This document shows positions 1 to 21,719 of a DNA stretch of 60,000 bases, one piece after another. The position numbers and the translations under genes were made by a program. The notes beneath the pieces were generated by a model. It was not told the origin of the DNA. It searched no databases and saw only the letters and a program-made list of their open reading frames with translations. The stretch covers positions 3,345,001 to 3,405,000 of the forward strand of contig OZ037765.1 of assembly GCA_964035545.1 (NCBI GenBank). The letters run 5' to 3'. Each line of letters opens with the position of its first letter. Positions within the stretch are counted from its first letter, which is position 1. The stretch comes from Bugula neritina (Eukaryota > Bryozoa > Gymnolaemata > Cheilostomatida > Bugulidae).

Positions 1-111
1 TTCAACTTTTGGCGGTGATGACTTCTCTGGTAGAAGATTTGAAGGGGCCGTCTTGTTCTGAATTGGTCTCATGGCCATCAATTGATGCCATCATACATTG
101 TTTTTCTAGTA
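1..111. other. GC-richer fragment of unknown origin
   Basis: The first ~110 bases are visibly richer in G+C than the following 1.6 kb. The minus strand has a 30-codon open frame (start MMASIDGHETNSEQ) ending in TGA near position 2, preceded by an AG that could be a splice acceptor. The plus strand is also open through LLAVMTSLVEDLKGPSCSEL. By comparison with gene F, the FN3 exon of gene A should lie about here or just to the left, but this sequence does not match it. It may be an inserted repeat piece. I do not recognise it. Confidence 0.2.
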
Positions 112-1716
112 CAGTTACGGTAAAACACTTAGTATAGTATATGAACATAGGTTTCACTCATTAAAACAATGAATATAAGTTCAGCAAACACTGCATACAG
201 CAAAGATTTTAGACAAACATTGCATAAAAGCCTATTTTTAGATCAGAACTTGAAAAATATTTTTGTGCGTCACCAAAGCCATATAAATTTATACAGACAG
301 TACAAAAATAGCTTTTTAATGTAGCATCGTTTTTGCTTTAAATTAAGAGTATATATAGCAGTATATTAATATAATTGAACAAAATATAAAGGCTATTATG
401 TTATAGTTAGGCTTTGAAAATTATAGCAGCTTAAATTGAATTTTATGGTGTCATTATATAATGCTGCAACTAGAATGAAAAGAATAACCTCCTCAATAAT
501 AACTATGGTTTGATTCAAAAGCAAATAATCATTTAAGTTTTTTAGAAAACACTAATTAAGATTTATTATATAACAAAAGTCATTAAAACATACTTTTTTT
601 CAAAGCTAATAGCAATTTATTATTCAACAATGGAAACTGATGCAAAAATATGCAAAAATCAATTATTCTCGCAAAATCTTTGGTCAATTTTTGCTAATAC
701 TATGTTTATACTGTTGAGTCTCAAAATTTGACCACATTATCTTTGTTTAGGCTGACAATGTGTTATAAACTTGAAAAATTAGATATTCAATTTTGAACGA
801 ATTTGATAAAATAGATTTTTTCCTGGTTTATTTTCACTAAACTTATATATGATAGAGTAGTTTAAGCTGCCACCAACAGCTAAAAACATGTTCCCAGAGT
901 CATCTTCGTCATAATATGAATAATTACACAAACAGTTTATTTTGTAGTTATTCTACCACCTACACTTTTACAGTAAATAAAAGTTATAATTGTAAGCTAA
1001 ACGTTCATATAAAATAAGCCGCAAAGTTGATTAACTAGCATTTACAATCTATAATATATGGATGATTTAGAAGTAAAGCCCAATCTTGAGCTACTGTAAA
1101 GAAGCTAGCAAGTTATCATATAGTACTCGTATTTAGTGGCTTATACAGAAAAGATTACTTCAGGCTATGTACTGCAAGTTTCTCTAGGTCAATTGAAAAG
1201 CTTACAGCAAAAGCATCAGCATGCAACTGCCAGATTACATAACAAACACAACTGACTGCTGGCCGTAAAATCGTAATTTCTATGCAGTTATGCAGTATAT
1301 AAATACTTGGTGAATTGAAATACATTATTAACTGCTAAGAAGACTCAGTTTACTATAATATTTGAATGTTCAAAACTTTGCTTATATGCCATGTTGCTTA
1401 GAGTAAATGTAGCCTGCATATGCAACAGGATACAGAAGGTATTTTAACTATAGGTCAACTTTCAGTACTTAAGGTGAGAACTTGAAGCTCACCAACTAAC
1501 TTTTTAAACTATTTTTATTGCCCTTCCCCCACTGATAAACAAGATTAATATACATTTGAATGGTAGGCATGATACAGCAGTTGCAATATGCACAGCTAAT
1601 GGGCAGGGTGCAAGACTCATTATTTTCAACTATAAATACAATTTGAACCAGTGCTGAATTCATATTCTATTATTCAACAGACTGCAGCTCATTACACTAG
1701 CATAATATGCAATCAC
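112..1716 (-). other. Intron of gene A, no coding signal
   Basis: AT-rich sequence. Parts resemble the intron between the FN3a exon and the unassigned-domain exon of genes E, F and G; for example the words around 195-240 match those around 42280-42325. I see no exon, RNA gene or repeat array here. Confidence 0.5.
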
Positions 1717-3865
<2,149 letters not shown>

Positions 3866-3868
3866 TTT

Positions 3869-3912
3869 AATACTATATGCTTAGTATAACGTCTATACAC
3901 TGAGATAGTATT
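3869..3912. promoter_or_regulatory. Covarying inverted repeat upstream of leader ATG (gene A)
   Basis: Arms AATACTAT (3869-3876) and ATAGTATT (3905-3912) are perfect complements, starting 4 nt upstream of the gene A ATG. The position matches arms upstream of genes C and E and the D relic. Two arm positions differ between copies, and in each case the opposite arm changes to keep pairing. It may be a 5'UTR hairpin or a dyad-symmetric binding site. Confidence 0.5.
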
Positions 3913-5002
3913 TATTAAAGTGACTTGCATTAAGGAGGTATAAATACATGAATATTTCTAGAATAGTCATCTAGTGTTAGCATAATTTTGACATCATGGT
4001 AGGCAGCTGATTTCAATAAAATGAGCAAGTTCACAAGGTCAACAACCACGGCAGCTATGAAAAGAAATTGTGGTAAAGGCTCATAGGTTTTCATTTTACT
4101 TTATACACCTGTTGGCGGTAATAAATTTTAGAACAGTACATTTTTCAATCATAATTTTTAAATACAATGAAATTTAAAAATCAAAGAATTCTATTCAAAT
4201 ATATTTAAAAAAGTTGCTTTTCTTATAACTGCATTTGCTATAGACGGATTTTTGTATTATTGTTATTATTATTATTCCTTTACACATGGTGGTTGGAATC
4301 CTTATCATAATAAAAGCTGACAGCTGACGGCCTAATAAAATAATGAAAACACAACTGAAATATAATTGACACTTTAAATTCATTTAATTTTGAAGTTGCC
4401 TCTCATTTATATATATAAATGATAGTAATTCAAGGCAGATTTTACAGGTCAAGTAATGATCAGCTTTTAGCTATAAAAAGAGTAATTGCTTTCACATTAG
4501 ATATTAAACAATGAAACAATTTCACCTTAGTTTGTTCAGCTGTTTTTTCAATAATGACAGTTGCAAACTGCCTGGAGCTGCATGTATTGAAATGTAAGAC
4601 TTTCATATGTAAGTTGAAATGCAGCCACCCAGTAGATATAACTATACGTAGTTTACTTATATTTGTGTTGCATTGTTGTTGGAATTACACAGAACACAAA
4701 TTATTTAGCTTAGAATAATGATGTCAGATTTTTTGAATAAATATACTGCAAACACAAAAGATTATGTTTATCAATATAGAAACATAACAGAAGCAAAATT
4801 ACTCAACACATGTATTTATTTATTGATTGCTTATATCACTTTTTTAATAAACTATTTAATTCAAAGTAAGCCATATATTGGTTAACTGGTAACTGCATTA
4901 CTATAATATTAATTTAGTTTATCAATGCAATAAATGCAACAAACAAAATAATAAATACTCAGTTTTTTAATAATGGTGACCTCTCTGTTTAGAGCTGTTG
5001 AT
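3913..5002. other. Spacer between genes A and B, left part
   Basis: AT-rich 5' flank of gene A up to the tRNA gene. I see no coding exon. The small open frames in this stretch lack splice context and family similarity. Confidence 0.4.
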
Positions 5003-5008
5003 AAAAAA
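5003..5008 (-). terminator. RNA polymerase III terminator of tRNA-Tyr
   Basis: On the minus strand a run of six T residues begins three bases after the tRNA discriminator base. This is the usual Pol III stop signal. Confidence 0.8.
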
Positions 5009-5011
5009 TGA

Positions 5012-5097
5012 TCCCGTGAACCAGATTTGAACTGGTGACCTAAGGATATCTAGTTGACAACTACAGTCCTCCGCTCTACCAACTGAGCTATCACGGG
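5012..5097 (-). tRNA. tRNA-Tyr (GUA) with 13-nt intron
   Basis: The minus strand folds as a complete tRNA of 73 nt plus a 13-nt intron. The acceptor stem is CCCGTGA/TCACGGG with discriminator A. The A box is TAGCTCAGTTGG, and the T arm ACCAG-TTCAAAT-CTGGT contains the B box. The anticodon stem-loop reads AGGA-CTGTAG-(intron)-A-TCCT, giving anticodon GTA. The intron (TTGTCAACTAGAT) sits one base 3' of the anticodon, the canonical place, and eukaryotic tRNA-Tyr genes normally carry one. A T6 terminator follows. It looks functional and stands alone in the spacer between genes A and B. Confidence 0.96.
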
Positions 5098-6075
5098 GCA
5101 ACTGGAAACAGAGCTATATATATTAATAGTGTTAATTACAGCAAATTATTAATCATTTCCACTTCCATGACAAGGCAATGAATATTTTTAGATGGCAATA
5201 GTAAAAATTGTTCCCTAAATTTCCAGATTTTATTGTATTGCAATAATTTGACAAGAATGGACAAATGATAACGTTTTTATTATTTGATGATATGTTGGTT
5301 AAAAACACAATATTTTCAGACATAAGTATGTGCATACACTTTTCAAGTTTAGCCGTAATTTCCTAGCTATATATAATCTATAATAATTGTCAGATTGGTT
5401 GTCATAGCAACGTATAGCTTGTTAGGCCAACTCATTCTCAATGACAATAATTATACCTATAGTTGATACAAAACAACAGAGCCTTTTGTGAAGTGAAAGT
5501 TGTAGTGACTGGTTTTAAAAAAGCTTTTCAAGCTTTTCAAGTTGAAGTTTTGTGCATCATATGACAGTTATTATAGGAACTAACAAAGGAAGTAAAACTT
5601 ATTTTTAACAGTTGTGGTGAATATTTATAGTCGTTGCAAGTGTGAGTCATTATATGGAACTATAATATACCTACTAACCTTGCTTACATTTTCTTTATAC
5701 ATTGCATTATTAAAGTATGCATTTTAGGAAAATTTTCTATATATAGAACCCCACGTAATTAAAAATTAAACTAGCAGGATATATTTTATATTGCATACTT
5801 GAGAAAACTTTGATCAAATTTAGATGTTTTAAGTTGCAAAATTCATTCAATATATAATTTATTATAAATCATTATATACGACTATGTCATTAGGCGTATT
5901 TTAATTATGTTAAAAGTTTTTTCATTTAAGAAAGTTTTACACCTACTACAATATATATTGTGCGTTTTTGATAATGTCGATTAAAAACTCTTAATACAAA
6001 CTGAATAAGAATTACCAATTGTTAAGTTTTTGCTTTAATGGCAGTGGGAGTATATCGTTGCCGTCCTGATCTGTG

Positions 6076-6152
6076 TCATAGTGAAACCTTTTAAACAATG
6101 TTGATTTATGATGCATTATATAATCAACATTGTTTAAGAGGTTTCACTATGA
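6076..6152. repeat. 31-bp near-perfect inverted repeat (long hairpin)
   Basis: Arms 6076-6106 and 6122-6152 are complementary over 31 positions with a single T/G opposition, which is a wobble pair in RNA. The loop is 15 nt. It may be a small MITE relic or a hairpin RNA precursor. No target-site duplication is obvious. Confidence 0.75.
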
Positions 6153-6639
6153 AGTTTTCACTTTACGTTCTGAAGACTTATGACCAATTGGGGTGCATAT
6201 AGGTAAAGGCTGATACTTATATACTGCTGAGTAAACTACTAGGCCAGAGAGGCACACAGCTAGGTTGTATTTCATCTTTCTTTTTAACGTATAACCATTA
6301 CCAACTTTTCTTATAAAACCAACCATTACCAACCTTTATACCAACCATTCTATTAAACAACATTAGCTATATAATGCATGATCAACTGACAGTAAAGTCA
6401 TAAAGACAAAAAATTATATCGTTACTCATTGAAGCTACAATACTATAAATTATCAAAAGAACAAAACGTGAATATATAGAAGAATATAATATTACATCAG
6501 TTGCTGAAATGGATTGCAAGCAATCATCATGGCTTTCAATATAGTGAAAGCTACCCTCAGTGGCTAGTCAGTTATAGCAATTTGAAGTCCAAGTATAAAT
6601 TATCTTTCTGTTCTCACTCTGTAGTCATCAGCTATATAC

Positions 6640-6890
6640 TTTGACCCTCTGACTCTGCTGCCAGAAGTGGCTGTCTCAAGTCTACTGAGTTGAATAATTA
6701 AGATGCATTAGTGTGCAGTATTTTCTGTTTACAAGTTATCTCCTTGGCTCCTCTCTAAACTGCAAACCTTAATATGGGAAAATACCTGAAATGACATTCA
6801 TTGTATTTTTATATACTTGCTGATGACTTTGGTGATCTTTACAACTTGAACTTTTTGCACTCAAAATGTGACAACTGAAACTATAATAAA
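6640..6890. repeat. Conserved spacer block, copy 1 of 4
   Basis: This block shares long stretches with 26436-26640, 37010-37200 and 49930-50130, including the words GACTCTGC, GTGGCTGTCTCA, TCTGTTTACAAGTT and AACTGCAAACCTTA. All four lie between a leader exon and the tail exon of the next gene. The tandem duplication unit therefore includes intergenic DNA. I see no convincing coding frame in it. Confidence 0.65.
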
Positions 6891-7934
6891 AGTCACTCAT
6901 CTACAAATTCTCATCTATTTATGAAGCTGATTCTAGCTACTTTGGTTGCAGATAATCATGAGATTTGTAATGCATTATAATATGCATATAACATATACAT
7001 GTTTTACTTTTATGTAATATACAAAATACTTTACGATTTCTATTTTTGAACTTTTTCTCATGGTATATATCTAAACAATGAGTGTTTTACAATATTTTCT
7101 TATCATTTCACAAACTAGGTAAATCAACTTTTAAATAAAAGCTATTATATTATATGCACTTTAGATAACATATACACTCATAAAATGGAATACAATCTTT
7201 TTTTTATGAAACTGCATGGCATTTAAAATTATAACAACAATAATATAACCCTAATATAAATTAATAAGCAGGACAAGATGTAATTTTAATCAACCAAAAA
7301 AAACTTGGTCCTACAATAAATGGCTGAATTACTAAAGGAGGAATCGTATAAGCCTGCTCAGTTTCTGTTTGCATTTTCGTGTAGCTATAGGATAATATTT
7401 TCTATATATGGAACCCTATGCAATTACATGAGAGATACCTATAAGCTTAAGTTGCTAATTGCTGCAGTGAGAGTTGTAACGAGTAGCTTGCATACATATA
7501 CATATTTTTTATATAATATAAATATATATGAATATGCATTCATGAAAATTTCGTATTTTTTTATTAAATTTTGTATTTCTATATTGTGCTTATTATAGAT
7601 TAAAGCAGTGGGTGCTAAACAATGTCAGGTATGATCAGTTTAAAAAAGCTGCAAATCAATTTTCAAACAACAACTAAAATTTAAATACCACTCATGAAGT
7701 AGAATACAAAGTTTTCCTATAATAAGTCATAAAGCAGACAACTAAAATTCTAGTAGCAAGAGAATCCTAGTAATTACTGCAGAGTTTGTAGGTTATTGAA
7801 AGATAAAAGCTAACTTATGGTTTTCATAAATTTTCTATTTTGTAGATTACTATATTCAGTTTAAATATACTTCAGTTATAATGGGGCGTTAATAGTTGAT
7901 TCTCATTGCATATAGGCTCGGTTTTAAACTTCGT
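6891..7934. other. Spacer upstream of gene B tail relic
   Basis: AT-rich. A 92-codon plus-strand frame at 7320-7598 is rich in Tyr, Ile and Phe, as expected of random AT-rich DNA, and has no recognisable domain. I see nothing else. Confidence 0.35.
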
Positions 7935-8122
7935 ATTTGATTGCAAAGTTTTTCTCATGCAATTGGCCTATTCCATCTATTTATGTTACTTTCTCATAGA
8001 CCTGGTCATCTATAATGTAGCTTGAAGACTTGTTGTCTCATATACTCAGCACTTTGTACTGGTAAATCTTTTGTAGCACCCTGATTCTTAAAATATGTTA
8101 TAGGTGTCAATCCCACTTCCTC
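7935..8122 (-). pseudogene. Decayed tail-coding sequence after the gene B stop
   Basis: Downstream of the gene B stop codon the minus strand still resembles the tyrosine-rich tail coding sequence of genes E, F and G: GAAGTGGGA, AAGAATCAGGGTG, CCAGTACAAAGTGCTGAGTA and GAGAAAGTAACAT. It holds indels, including a 2-nt insertion at the second tyrosine motif. It is now 3'UTR or noncoding, and shows that gene B once had the long tail. Confidence 0.75.
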
Positions 8123-11100
8123 TTATTCAGAATTAGGCTGTGTTCTATTCTCTCCAGACTCAGTACCAGAAGATCTTCTCACCAACACCAAAATAAGAAT
8201 CACTAATAGTAGAATGGTAATGAAACCGATTGGAACACCCACTACCCAGTCTGTCAATATATAAATAGTAGTAAAAATGCACAAAGCAAAGACTCTGTTT
8301 GTATATTTGTAAAAAAATATAAATAACATTATTATGATATTTGAAAAAGAAATTAATGTGAACACCTGTTTAGATTAAAAAACGGTCTAGTGGAACTGTG
8401 AATCTTAATGCAAAACGTAAATGGTAAGTTTTAGCATTAATTTACCTGAAACTTGTAGCTTACAGGTAGGAGGATTGTCAGACCATTCTCCTTTACCATC
8501 TACTAGTTCGCATGTGATGATAGCAGGACCTTGTCTGGTATATCTTTTATTGCAGAAGTAAGATAGGGTTGAGTTCAAATTCCAGATGTCATCAGAAACT
8601 TGTGTTACAGCATTTCTCACAGATGGTGGTTCTGAACATTTGATTGTTTGAAGTACTAGAGTAGAACTGCTAGGGTCTAAGGAAGAGAGGATTTACAATA
8701 AGAATATGACTCTCAGTGTAATGTGCGGAAGAATAGTTACTTCCACATGAAACTATAAAAACTTGAATCAAATCTAACTTCTACAAACCTTTACTAGTTG
8801 TGTATGTTTTCTGCCATATTATATTCTCATGCCCATCCAGCAGTTCTACTTTAATAGTCAGTTCAAAGGTCACGCCTGGCAGTTTAATGATAGTCCATGG
8901 TCCAGCCTTTATCGGATCAAATAATTGTTCGCTTCCATGAATTATTGTAACACTGGATACACACTCATCAGCTTGCTGTGGTTATATAAATTCGTATAAG
9001 GATTTTATGTATCGAAACATAGTAAACTTATACATAGTATGCTATCGAACAGAGAGTGTTGCATAATTTTACTGCTGCATGTTCAGCCATAAACTAAAAC
9101 TGTGTTATCTGTATTTCACTATACACATAGATTGTAAGCATTATACAATATTATATAGTTATATACTCCAAAGTGACCAGCCTGCCAAAAACATTTACTC
9201 ATGCAGTCAATTAATGTAAAAGTATCCGTAGCATTAACACACACATGAGTGTACAATATATACATGCGCATACCTAATGTACATGTACACATATACACGC
9301 ATGCATGCACACATGCACAAATACATTCATAAAATTATTTACCTTAATTTTCTAAACTGATTATGTGAACCAAGAGGTTAAAATATAAGCTTACAGGTGA
9401 AGGTAGAGACACGGTTATTAGTCTCTTTTCTTCAAGTTTTGATACGCTGCTTTCTGTTAGGACAACATCTTCAGGTGCTAATTTACCTCTTTCTACAGTA
9501 TGTGCATGAAGATGAATAAAAAATTGTGTAAAGGTAAGTACTATACAAAGTGTACAAAAGTAAATTCTTTATGAAATTAGGTGATAATTAGGCTAGAAAG
9601 ACATTCAGTTGAATATATTGTTACTATAGTAGTGAGATATTTCACCAGCACAGAAGAGAGAGTTGACGGTATAGACATCTTGTATTAACTCTTCACCATT
9701 ATAGTTTCTCACAGTTACCACTCTAGCATAAAGAGGTTGTTGCGTTTTCAAACCATTCATCAATGTCTCATTTGAGTTTATAGAAACTACTTTAGAGCTT
9801 ATTATTCTAGTAAAGTTTGCCGTTTCTGAACATTCTATTTTAAGATGTGTAGTTGTGAGCTGTTCACTTGGTACAGTAGCTGGAAATTTCCACATAATTC
9901 TGATTTCTCCTGGTGACACGTTGCGATGAGAAAATACAGGGTCTTCAGATAACTTTAAAATTTCTAAAAATTAAAACATTTACTTAAATAACTAAGTTAG
10001 TATATTGTGCTATATACAGGACTTTTGTAGTTTGAACATAAATCAAAGTCTGTCATAAAAGCATAGTTTGACTTTATTGGTAAGAAAGCTTGGCATCTTA
10101 TGATCTATTATTATTCGAGTAAATTTACATCTCATAGCAAACGGTACAGGTGTTTAGCAAACAGCACATAGTACAAAACTTTTTCTTCATTTCCTAAATA
10201 ACTATATATAACTTTTTTCAATTCTCTATATTTAATAATTCAGTTCTGACAATTTTGAAACAACAGTAATTCATTGCTGCAGTAGTGATGCTTTTAAACG
10301 TGCAATAAATATTTGCAGAAGCCAGCTGGGTACAACATAAAGAACATATATAGCAGTAAAATTTGAATAACTACTTCAAACAACCAGATCAAATCTTGTC
10401 TGAAATGTATTAATGAAGCAATGAAGCAACCTCAATACCAAACTATTAGATTCAAGTCACTGAAAGTTTGATACATTGAGCAAGTTTATACATTGATGTG
10501 TTATGCTAGAGTAAAAGCAAAGTATTTAATTGCAGTTACCTGCGTAATACACTAACAGTAAAGTTACAGTAACAAACAAAAGTTTTGGTAACATTATGTT
10601 GAAAGGAGGGTAATTTACCAACCAAGTAGATTTCAAATACCTAATACATATATATTCACTAGTCATAGCAAGACACTAATTTGAAGTATATAAGTTGGTA
10701 AAGTCATAAGTAAAACTGCTTCGGTAGACTCACTTGCTATGTAGGCTCTCAGTGCTGCTCCTCTACGATCTAATGTAAGATCTAAAAGTGTGAGTCTGCT
10801 TACTCTATCTATCGTAGAGTTGCTTGGAGATGATTTGCGTACATGAGCCATAGGATTCCCTGGTGCATCGGGTTTAAATGAGACGAGGTTACCTTTACAA
10901 CCAGAGTTACTCAAGTCTTCTACATACAGAGCAAGAAAGTCTCCTTTTCTAACTACTTTTGTAGAGTTCTGTACAAACTGGAATCTGATTCCTCCTGTAG
11001 ATACATCTTTAGGTGTGAGTAGAGGTTCTGTAATCAGATTGAATACAGCAGAGTTACCTTCTCCTGTCTGTCTCCAGATAGCAGCATATGAGTCACAGTA

Positions 11101-13387
11101 GTCAGTAGAATGACCAATCATATACTTCCAGCCAACTAAATATCCGTCTGCTTCTATCTTGTAGTTGAAGAGTAACATGAAAGCCTTTCCAGCTGATCCA
11201 TAATTTTTTATCTCTGTGTTGGTTGTACTGTCAGAGTTATCTGAAACACGTTATATAATATGTTGTTTGTAAAATTAGTTGTTATATTCATTTAGTATTT
11301 TTGTGTTTTGAATTGCATCGTAAATTTAAAATTCAATTAGTTCACTATTAAAAAAAAGATTAGTTTTTTTTATATTTTTTAATGTGCAGAGTCATGTTAT
11401 AGTTAATTTTAATTGTTAGAAAGATCATTAAATACATAACCTGTCTGTATGTTCCTAGGCTTGCATCAAATGATCATACTTAGTTGATATATAAATAAGC
11501 AATGCATTTTATATATAAAATTTTTATATAAACTGCATTATTTAGTTTTAATTTAATGTGAATAAACTTATAACTTCAGAACCATATAGTAACACATCTT
11601 ACAAAACTAAACCTTTAAGTTGATATTTCTATAAATATTTTTGAATACAAATCAAAAATAGTTAATTAGTTTGAATTAGTCATATACCTGAATACCAAAG
11701 GGGGAGGTTAAAGTACTGATAGTTTGTATTTACTTCTGGTGTCACTCCAGGATCATCTGAGCTCTTATTGAGAATCTCACATTCATTTCCATGCGTCACT
11801 AATTTCACTATAGCGCTACAGGTATAATTGGTGCCTTCTTCACCTTGTAAACAGAAACTCATACAGTCTCTGAGATGAAATCCATTTATCTGGTTGTACT
11901 TCTGTACTCCACTGTTTAGATAGTAACCTCTAGTAGCTGTCCATGGCTGCCATATTCCTGTGAAATACAATAATTTTTGAGAGGGATTGTACAACTGCGT
12001 ATGACAAATTAACTATTGGAATTGAAAGAATAATTTGACAATTTATTGTATCATAATTTGATATGTAAACTGCTACTGCAACGTTAAGTAAAATTGTTTT
12101 CACACTCTATTTATTGCTGATAACTGTAAAAACCTTTGCTATAATTTTCAAAGTTAAACTTCACAAAGACTTAAGTAACTTAAGTAAGCCAGGGCGCTAC
12201 TCAATAATTCCTATATTCCTATATATACAACTAATTTTATATCAACAGATTCATTATTCATAAATAGTTATGTAAGAGATTTTTGCTAGATAAATTCATT
12301 GAATATAGGCTCTTATAGTATGTTAGTTATTCACAGTGTAAGAAATGAATATATCTTGCATTACATTACATTACACTATATAAATACTGAAATCATTTAT
12401 AAAAATCATTATACATTTTTTTAATCCATTGACTTTAACAATGGTTGTTCAAATAGCAAAATGATCGAAAATATAAAATAATCCTTTTCAAACCTGTCGA
12501 TTAGATATAAAGTTAGAATAAAATAAATGTTTATAACTTTTTGACTTTTTTGTCATCAAAACTTGTTGCAGACTAAATTAAATAAATTTCGATCAGTCTG
12601 AATCAATTTCATTTGTCAGTTTTGGCTACCAACATTGCTATAAATTATAATCAACGGCTGCATGATTTATTTTAAACTCAAAATGAAAGCAACATTTTTG
12701 CAACTAAAAAGAAAAAACTTTTTTTCTATGTTGCTTCTATCATAATTACTTTCCTTATATTATATGGTAAGTCGATAAAGTCCTATAGAATGTAAAGGTT
12801 TGTACTCACCAGCGCAGTTTGGTCTTACAGAGTATCTCCACTGACTAAAATAACTACTAATAGTAGCAGTCTGAGTATTCTCTGCTAACACTAAACATGT
12901 CCCATCATCAGTTTTGTAGTTTATTGAGGCACATATAAATGAGGTCTGCTGCATACACTGAGTTCTACACTCATTTTCATTGTTCACAGAAGGATTCATT
13001 ATTCTACCAGATCTTATGTAAGGATCTATCATACCATCACCTGATGTCCAGTCACAGGAAAATCCTATACAAATATTCCGTTATAGAAAAATATATGATG
13101 CTTGTTATAGAAGACTGAAAAAGTTAAAAATCAACTCCAGTATAATGTTTGTAAACAGTTGAATTGCTTAGAAAACCTTTAAACACAAATAACAAGACCT
13201 ATTTTTATTTAACATACTCAGAGTATAAGTACATGCTTATATATATGTGTGTGCATTTTTTGTTTTTCTGTACCCATAACGCTAGATGGAGAGTTTGAAA
13301 ATGTTACATACCTTGTACTGATATAGAAATGGACACGGTAACTAGAAAGAACCAGCTGCAAACAGAGAAGTATAGTTTGCTGTTCAT
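8123..13387 (-). CDS. Receptor-like gene B, short form with truncated tail
   Basis: Nine exons: leader 13312-13387, PAN1 12810-13064, PAN2 11688-11957, unassigned beta-rich domain 10734-11240, FN3a 9646-9963, split sandwich domain 9395-9492 plus 8789-8975, sushi 8446-8676, TM/tail 8123-8250. Lengths total 2070 nt, giving 689 aa in one frame. The leader is a good signal peptide (MNSKLYF, then a hydrophobic core). The sushi module has four cysteines and the end pattern GEWSDNPPTC. A helix of about 20 hydrophobic residues precedes VRRSSGTESGENRTQPNSE and a stop. This stop (8123-8125) replaces the first conserved tail tyrosine codon (TAT to TAA), so no tail tyrosine remains. The second FN3 and the phosphatase-receptor-like modules are absent. 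Predicted type I surface protein, either a signalling-dead or decoy-like receptor or a recent pseudogene. Donor of the domain-3 exon is GTGAGT. Confidence 0.82.
9231..9330. repeat. CA/TG-rich imperfect simple repeat
   Basis: Alternating ACACAC, ATGCAT and TATACA words in the gene B intron between the two halves of the split sandwich domain. It is low-complexity sequence without coding sense. Confidence 0.6.
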
Positions 13388-13933
13388 AAATTGTGGTAGT
13401 GCTCAGTAATATGTGAAGTTGTACTATGAAGCTCTGCATCAGCGAGTCTTTTATATTATATAGTATATATAAATCAACTGGTATTATTATAGCTGTTGCT
13501 GATTTCACAATGAAAAAAGCAAATGACTGTGCTGCAAATAAGTAAAATGGAAAAAATGCAGCTGTACTGTGTTCTAATAATTATTTGAAAGCAGTTTAAC
13601 TTATTTTCAATCTTTGGCTGATGCTATGATGTAATGCTTACACGTGATGAAGTGTTTTTAAAATTTTTTTACAGGCTATAAAGAGTTGTATCAGCAAGAA
13701 CTTTGTAATAAAAAGCAGACTTTTGGTTAGTTTATAATGCAATATAAAAAATCCAAGACTGTAGTGCTAAGGAAAATGTATGTGTATATATGTTTTATTA
13801 ATCATTTAAAAATAGTTTATTTTTTTCAATCTCTTCGTGAATTAAAAAAATTGTAATATAATAATTTTTGATCCTCATCACAAAGCTTATTGGCAAGCTA
13901 TATTTTCTTAATGTAAAAATTTAAATCCACCAA
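13388..13933. other. 5' flank of gene B
   Basis: AT-rich sequence upstream of the gene B ATG. The covarying inverted repeat seen upstream of A, C and E is not recognisable here. I see no other feature before the hammerhead motif. Confidence 0.35.
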
Positions 13934-13984
13934 TATTGTGCCTGAGGAGTGCCAAAGAGGCATGAAACTATTAGTAACGCAATA
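13934..13984 (+). ncRNA. Type I hammerhead ribozyme motif (HHR-1)
   Basis: Core CTGAGGA (13942-13948; position 7 may be any base), stem II GTGCC/GGCAT (13949-13953 with 13959-13963, loop AAAGA), GAAA (13964-13967), short stem III ACT/AGT (13967-13969 with 13973-13975) and cleavage triplet GTA (13974-13976). Stem I TATTGTG (13934-13940) pairs with CGCAATA (13978-13984) over seven positions including one G-U; the pair next to the cleavage site is A-C. It is less regular than the other two motifs, so it may be a decaying copy. A (TA)n tract begins 50 bases downstream. Confidence 0.6.
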
Positions 13985-14026
13985 AAACATCTCACGCTAC
14001 AAGTATTATATATACACACACACATA

Positions 14027-21673
<7,647 letters not shown>

Positions 21674-21676
21674 GTT

Positions 21677-21719
21677 AACACTATACCAAGCGCAAGCAAT
21701 ATAGTACTGAGATAGTGTT
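21677..21719. promoter_or_regulatory. Covarying inverted repeat upstream of gene C leader
   Basis: Arms AACACTAT (21677-21684) and ATAGTGTT (21712-21719) are perfect complements. Gene E has AACACTAC with GTAGTGTT, and gene A has AATACTAT with ATAGTATT, so pairing is kept by paired changes. Confidence 0.5.

Noticed and set aside
6825-6860. CTGATGA word considered as another hammerhead
   Set aside because: No GAAA at the right distance and no stem II or stem I complement.
7320-7598. 92-codon plus-strand frame
   Set aside because: AT-rich composition, no domain, no splice context and no counterpart in the other spacers.
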